Source: Cyanobacteriota bacterium
Lineage (GTDB): Bacteria; Cyanobacteriota; Cyanobacteriia; Phormidesmidales; Phormidesmidaceae
Direction: 5' to 3'
NCBI GenBank assembly: GCA_027619675.1
Contig: JAQCHG010000160.1
Location: 1 to 5,504, forward strand
DNA: 5,504 bases
Shown: positions 4,518 to 5,504 of the stretch, piece after piece
Numbering within the stretch: the stretch's first letter is position 1
Layout of the letters: each line of letters starts with the position of its first letter
The notes under the pieces: model-generated
The model's input: only the letters and a program-made list of their open reading frames with translations
Database searches by the model: none
What the model was told of the DNA's origin: nothing
Translations under genes and position numbers: made by a program

Positions 4518-5504
4518 GTGACGGACACGGCCTTTTCTGAGGAGCAGTTGCTGTTTACCCCAGCGGTGGGAGAAGACTCAGCCCTGCCGCTGATTTTTGC
4601 CTTCCCCAATGACTACACCGTGGGCATCACCAGCCTGGGCTATCAGGTGGTGTGGGCCACCCTGGCCCAGCGGTCAGATTTGGCGGTCTCCCGGCTGTTT
4701 ACCGATCTGCACGAACCCCTGCCGTCTCAGCCCACCCTGGTGGGGTTCTCGGTGTCCTGGGAACTGGACTACATCAATATTTTGCAAATGCTGGAGGGGT
4801 TAGGCATTCCCCTGCTGGCTGCCGATCGCACGGAGGATCATCCCCTCATATTCGGGGGTGGCCCCGTGCTCACCGCCAACCCGGAACCCTTTGCCCCCTT
4901 CTTTGACGTGGTGCTGCTGGGGGATGGGGAGAGGCTTCTGCACCCCTTCATTGATGCGGTGCAGCGGGTGCAGGGCTGCGATCGCCCCACCCAACTGCGG
5001 CGGTTGGCCCAGGTGCCGGGGGTTTATGTGCCCGCCCTCTATGTGCCCACCTATGGGGCGGCGACGGATCCCCTGCTGGGGGTGGCCCCGGTGGATGGAG
5101 ACATCCCCGCCACAGTGGAAAAGCAGACCTACCGAGGCGATCAGCTATCGGCCTCGACGGTGGTGACCCCCCGTGCCGCCTGGGAAAGCATCTATATGGT
5201 GGAGGTGGTGCGCAGTTGCCCTGAAATGTGCCGCTTTTGCCTAGCCAGCTACCTCACCCTGCCCTTCCGCACGGCCCCGGTGGCGGGGCACCTGATCCCC
5301 GCCATTGAGCGGGGGTTGGCCGTTAGCGATCGCCTGGGGTTACTGGGGGCCTCCGTCACCCAACACCCAGAGTTTGACGCCCTCTTGGACTACCTGAACC
5401 AACCCCAGTGGGACGATGTGCGGGTCAGTATTGCCTCGGTGCGCACCAACACCGTTACCCCCAAGCTGAAAAGGCGGAAATTGGAGAAAAGTGCTGATTT
5501 AGAT
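4518..5504 (+). CDS. Radical SAM protein with B12-binding-like N-terminal domain (3' truncated)
   Basis: The first 329 residues of a radical SAM enzyme; the frame is open to the window edge. Such enzymes use a [4Fe-4S] cluster to cleave S-adenosylmethionine and make a radical. The cluster motif SCPEMCRFC is at residues 233-241 with Cys234, Cys238 and Cys241 (CxxxCxxC). The N-terminal part resembles the Rossmann-like domain of the uncharacterised radical SAM group near TIGR03960: FPNDYTVGITSLGYQ (29-43), GFSVSWELDYINIL (76-89), GGGP (113-116) and FFDVVLLGDGE (128-138). The B12-ligating DxHxxG motif is absent, so cobalamin binding is doubtful. After the cluster come LGLLGASVTQHPEF and VSIASVRTNT, matching the strand pattern of the SAM barrel. 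GTG at 4518 is the only sensible start. It is divergent from the TPR-GUN4 block. Substrate unknown; the superfamily call is sure, the subfamily likely. Confidence 0.92.
   Translation, partial: MTDTAFSEEQLLFTPAVGEDSALPLIFAFPNDYTVGITSLGYQVVWATLAQRSDLAVSRLFTDLHEPLPSQPTLVGFSVSWELDYINILQMLEGLGIPLLAADRTEDHPLIFGGGPVLTANPEPFAPFFDVVLLGDGERLLHPFIDAVQRVQGCDRPTQLRRLAQVPGVYVPALYVPTYGAATDPLLGVAPVDGDIPATVEKQTYRGDQLSASTVVTPRAAWESIYMVEVVRSCPEMCRFCLASYLTLPFRTAPVAGHLIPAIERGLAVSDRLGLLGASVTQHPEFDALLDYLNQPQWDDVRVSIASVRTNTVTPKLKRRKLEKSADLD

Larger units (their letters stand above)
367..5333. repeat. Twelve dispersed HIP1 octamers (GCGATCGC)
   Basis: Exact copies start at 367, 612, 1228, 2037, 2183, 2693, 2861, 3228, 3395, 3834, 4978 and 5326, about one per 460 bp. 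All twelve fall inside coding regions, and none in the spacers. HIP1 is a palindrome strongly over-represented in many cyanobacterial genomes, so this is the best single pointer to the source organism. Confidence 0.9.

Noticed and set aside
4504..4521. Five-codon open frame ATG...TGA whose stop overlaps the radical SAM GTG (GTGA)
   Set aside because: Its start overlaps the ribosome-binding site of the GTG and it has none of its own; most likely coincidence.
4652..5166. Open frames in other phases inside the radical SAM gene
   Set aside because: They are Pro/Trp/Arg-rich shadows of the true frame, which carries the CxxxCxxC motif and is continuous from 4518 to the window end.
4518..5504. BchE-type Mg-protoporphyrin ester cyclase
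   Set aside because: The DxHxxG B12 motif is absent and the flanks of the cluster motif (SCPEMCRFCLASYLTLPFR) fit the uncharacterised TIGR03960-like group better.

Overview
The window looks like a piece of a moderately GC-rich cyanobacterial chromosome. Two things support this: twelve copies of the HIP1 octamer GCGATCGC in 5.5 kb, and two neighbouring GUN4-domain genes, a family tied to oxygenic phototrophs. The lineage cannot be fixed further from this sequence; the GC content and HIP1 density would suit a Leptolyngbya-like filamentous group, but that is a guess.

Layout. Left edge (1-223, + strand): the C-terminal end of an isoaspartyl peptidase/plant-type asparaginase. Convergent to it, a run of four minus-strand genes, read right to left. 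First is a TPR protein built from eight repeats in an exact 40-residue register (4099-3041). Then, after 93 bp, comes a 520-residue protein with an unrecognised N-terminal domain, two copies of a 40-residue helical module, a Pro/Asp-rich linker and a C-terminal GUN4 domain (2947-1385). A 176-residue stand-alone GUN4-domain protein follows, its ATG overlapping the previous stop (ATGA, 1388-858). Last is a spermidine/spermine-acetyltransferase-like GNAT enzyme (773-261), 84 bp further on. A 418-bp gene-free divergent spacer (4100-4517) separates this block from a plus-strand radical SAM gene that runs off the right edge (4518-5504).

How the genes may work together. The two GUN4 genes are almost certainly translated from one mRNA and probably act together. 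GUN4 itself binds porphyrins and stimulates Mg-chelatase, but neither protein here has the simple architecture of the housekeeping GUN4, so both look like paralogues whose ligand and target are open. The TPR protein may be the scaffold of the same unit. The acetyltransferase and the asparaginase look like ordinary metabolic neighbours. The radical SAM protein carries a degenerate B12-type N-terminal domain and an intact CxxxCxxC cluster; its link to the GUN4 genes is only positional.

No tRNA, rRNA, CRISPR array, transposase or integrase was seen. No convincing intrinsic terminator or sigma-70 promoter could be assigned; the spacer and gap entries record the weak signals found.
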